Shown: in pieces, positions 6,367-7,556 of the stretch
Numbering within the stretch: position 1 is the stretch's first letter
Layout: each line of letters opens with the position of its first letter
Source of the DNA: an uncultured Comamonadaceae bacterium
GTDB taxonomy: Bacteria; Pseudomonadota; Gammaproteobacteria; Burkholderiales; Burkholderiaceae
Assembly (NCBI GenBank): GCA_946482115.1
Contig: CAMLQP010000139.1
Span: 1-7,556, forward strand
Length of the DNA stretch: 7,556 nt
Direction of reading: 5' to 3'
Notes under the pieces: generated by a model
The model's input: only the letters and a program-made list of their open reading frames with translations
Told to the model about the DNA's origin: nothing
Databases searched by the model: none
Position numbers and translations under genes: made by a program

Positions 6367-7556
6367 CTACTTTCTCACAAAAGTGCGCAGATTGACACCG
6401 GCCAGCAGCAAGACCACGAAATACAGCACTCCGGCGCCGACAACCACCAGGCCCAGCTCCAGCACCCGGCGGCCGGCGCGCGCGGCGCCCTCCAGCCACG
6501 GCAGCGCGCTGCCCGCCCACAGCAGGAACACCGCCAGCACGGCGCTGGCTGCCACCACCTGCAGGCCGAAACGCCACCAGCCCGGCGAGGGGCGGTAGGT
6601 GCCGCGCCGCAGCAGGCCGATCAGCAGCCACAGCGCGTTGAGCAGCGCCCCCAGCCCGATGGCCAGCGCCAGCCCGGCGTGCGCCAGCTGCGGCACCAGC
6701 ACCAGGTTGAGCGCCTGGGTGAACAGCAGCACCACGATGGCGATCTTGACCGGCGTGCGGATGTCCTGGCTGGCGTAGTAGCCGGGAGCCAGCACCTTGA
6801 TGGCCACCAGCCCCAGCAGACCGGCGCCGTAGCCCATCAGCGCCAGCGCGGTCTGGCGCACGTCGGCGCCGCTGAACGCCCCGTAGTGGTAGAGCACCGC
6901 CACCAGCGGCTGGGCAAACGTCAGCAGCGCCACGGCGCAGGGCACTGCCAGCAGCACCACCAGACGCAGGCCCCAGTCCAGCAGGCCGCTGTAGCGGTCG
7001 GCATCGTCGGCGGCCTTGGCCGAGGCCAGCTGGGGCAGCAGCACCACGCCCAGCGCCACGCCCAGCAGCGCGGTGGGGAACTCCATCAGACGGTCGGCGT
7101 AGGTGAGCCAGCTCACGCTGCCGGTGACCAGGTGCGAGGCGATCTGGGTGTTGATCAGCAGCGACACCTGGGCCACGCTCACGCCCAGCAGCGCGGGCAG
7201 CATCAGTGTGGCCACGCGGCGGGTGCCGGGGTGGTTCCAGGCGTCCAGGAACTCCGACCAGCGCCAGCGCACGCGCGGCAGCAGACCCAGCGAGCGGAGC
7301 ACGGGAATCTGCACACCCAGCTGCAGCGCGCCGCCCAGCATCACGCCAGCGGCCATCGCGTAGATGGGCGGCCAGCCCATGGAGGCGAACCAGGGCGCGC
7401 CCCACCCGGCGGCGGCGATCATCGCCACGTTGAGCAGCACCGGCGTGGCGGCCGGCACGGCAAAGCGCTTCCAGGTGTTGAGGATGCCCGCCGCCAGCGC
7501 GACCAGCGACATGAAGGCGATGTAGGGGAACATCCAGCGGGTGAGCACCACGGCGG
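6367..7556 (-). CDS. murJ: MurJ, lipid II flippase (5' part cut by window edge)
   Basis: MurJ (MviN) is the essential MOP-superfamily inner-membrane flippase that moves lipid II to the periplasmic face for peptidoglycan synthesis. About 395 residues are visible against a usual 510-520, so roughly the first 120 residues lie beyond the right edge. The first complete codons read AVVLTRWMFPYIAF, matching an internal part of MurJ, so the GTG at 7551-7549 is not a start. Recognisable stretches are ILNTWKRFAVPA, SWLTYADRLMEFP (codons about 7077-7115), VKVLAPG-like IKVLAPGYYASQDI, and the C-terminal GVNLRTFVRK. The Arg and Glu of DRLMEF (codons 7090-7092 and 7081-7083) correspond to E. coli Arg270 and Glu273, charged cavity residues reported as important for function. 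Multiple hydrophobic segments continue to the end. It ends with TAG, 25 bases before the SirB1-family gene. Confidence 0.97.
   Translation of the reverse strand, partial: AVVLTRWMFPYIAFMSLVALAAGILNTWKRFAVPAATPVLLNVAMIAAAGWGAPWFASMGWPPIYAMAAGVMLGGALQLGVQIPVLRSLGLLPRVRWRWSEFLDAWNHPGTRRVATLMLPALLGVSVAQVSLLINTQIASHLVTGSVSWLTYADRLMEFPTALLGVALGVVLLPQLASAKAADDADRYSGLLDWGLRLVVLLAVPCAVALLTFAQPLVAVLYHYGAFSGADVRQTALALMGYGAGLLGLVAIKVLAPGYYASQDIRTPVKIAIVVLLFTQALNLVLVPQLAHAGLALAIGLGALLNALWLLIGLLRRGTYRPSPGWWRFGLQVVAASAVLAVFLLWAGSALPWLEGAARAGRRVLELGLVVVGAGVLYFVVLLLAGVNLRTFVRK

Noticed and set aside
5894..7405. A 503-codon minus-strand open frame overlapping murJ and the SirB1-family gene.
   Set aside because: It is out of frame with both recognised proteins and has Arg/Ala/Gly-rich translation typical of GC-rich shadow frames.
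7549..7551. GTG as a possible start of murJ.
   Set aside because: It lies inside the MurJ protein at a position corresponding to about residue 120, and the frame stays open to the window edge, so the real start is outside.
1..7556. Search for CRISPR arrays, insertion sequences, tRNA or rRNA genes, attachment sites and tandem repeats.
   Set aside because: None seen by eye on either strand. The window is filled with coding sequence, and the short CTG/GCC-rich repeats are explained by Leu/Ala codon use.

Overview
The window is very GC-rich, densely coded DNA from a proteobacterium. The most likely source is a betaproteobacterium of the order Burkholderiales (Comamonadaceae-like). This rests on the conserved gene neighbours hda / AI-2E-type permease / purM and murJ / SirB1-family gene, on strong G/C third-position bias, and on protein sequences that recall that group. 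It is an inference, because no database search was possible. No RNA genes, insertion sequences, phage genes or CRISPR arrays were seen, and no stretch longer than about 90 bases lacks a gene.

Layout: (1) 1-1513, minus strand: an AI-2E/PerM-family membrane protein gene followed by hda, whose 3' end runs off the left edge. The two overlap by an ATGA stop/start. (2) 1514-1597: an 84-base divergent intergenic region with an AT-rich inverted repeat that carries a -10-like hexamer on each strand. (3) 1598-2629, plus strand: purM, fifth step of de novo purine synthesis. (4) 2630-2714: an intergenic region with a GC-rich dyad that could be a purM terminator or an operator. (5) 2715-5498, plus strand: a compact four-gene cassette made of an isochorismatase-fold cysteine hydrolase, a stand-alone DJ-1/PfpI protein resembling isonitrile hydratase, a LysE/RhtB-family exporter and a GlxA-type regulator (DJ-1/PfpI domain plus AraC helix-turn-helix). 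Spacings are +11, -13 and -4 bases, so the genes are almost certainly co-transcribed. (6) 5490-7556, minus strand: murJ (lipid II flippase, missing its N-terminus beyond the right edge) followed by a SirB1-family protein gene. The latter converges on the regulator gene with a 9-base stop-to-stop overlap.

The flanking genes are housekeeping (replication control, purine synthesis, peptidoglycan precursor flipping). The cassette in the middle looks accessory. It joins two cysteine-based small-molecule enzymes, an exporter and a regulator whose sensor domain has the same fold as one of the enzymes. That suggests a self-regulated unit for modifying and exporting a small nitrogen-containing metabolite. 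Its substrate cannot be read from sequence. It is the best candidate here for an undescribed system, but each family is known and the novelty would lie in the combination.
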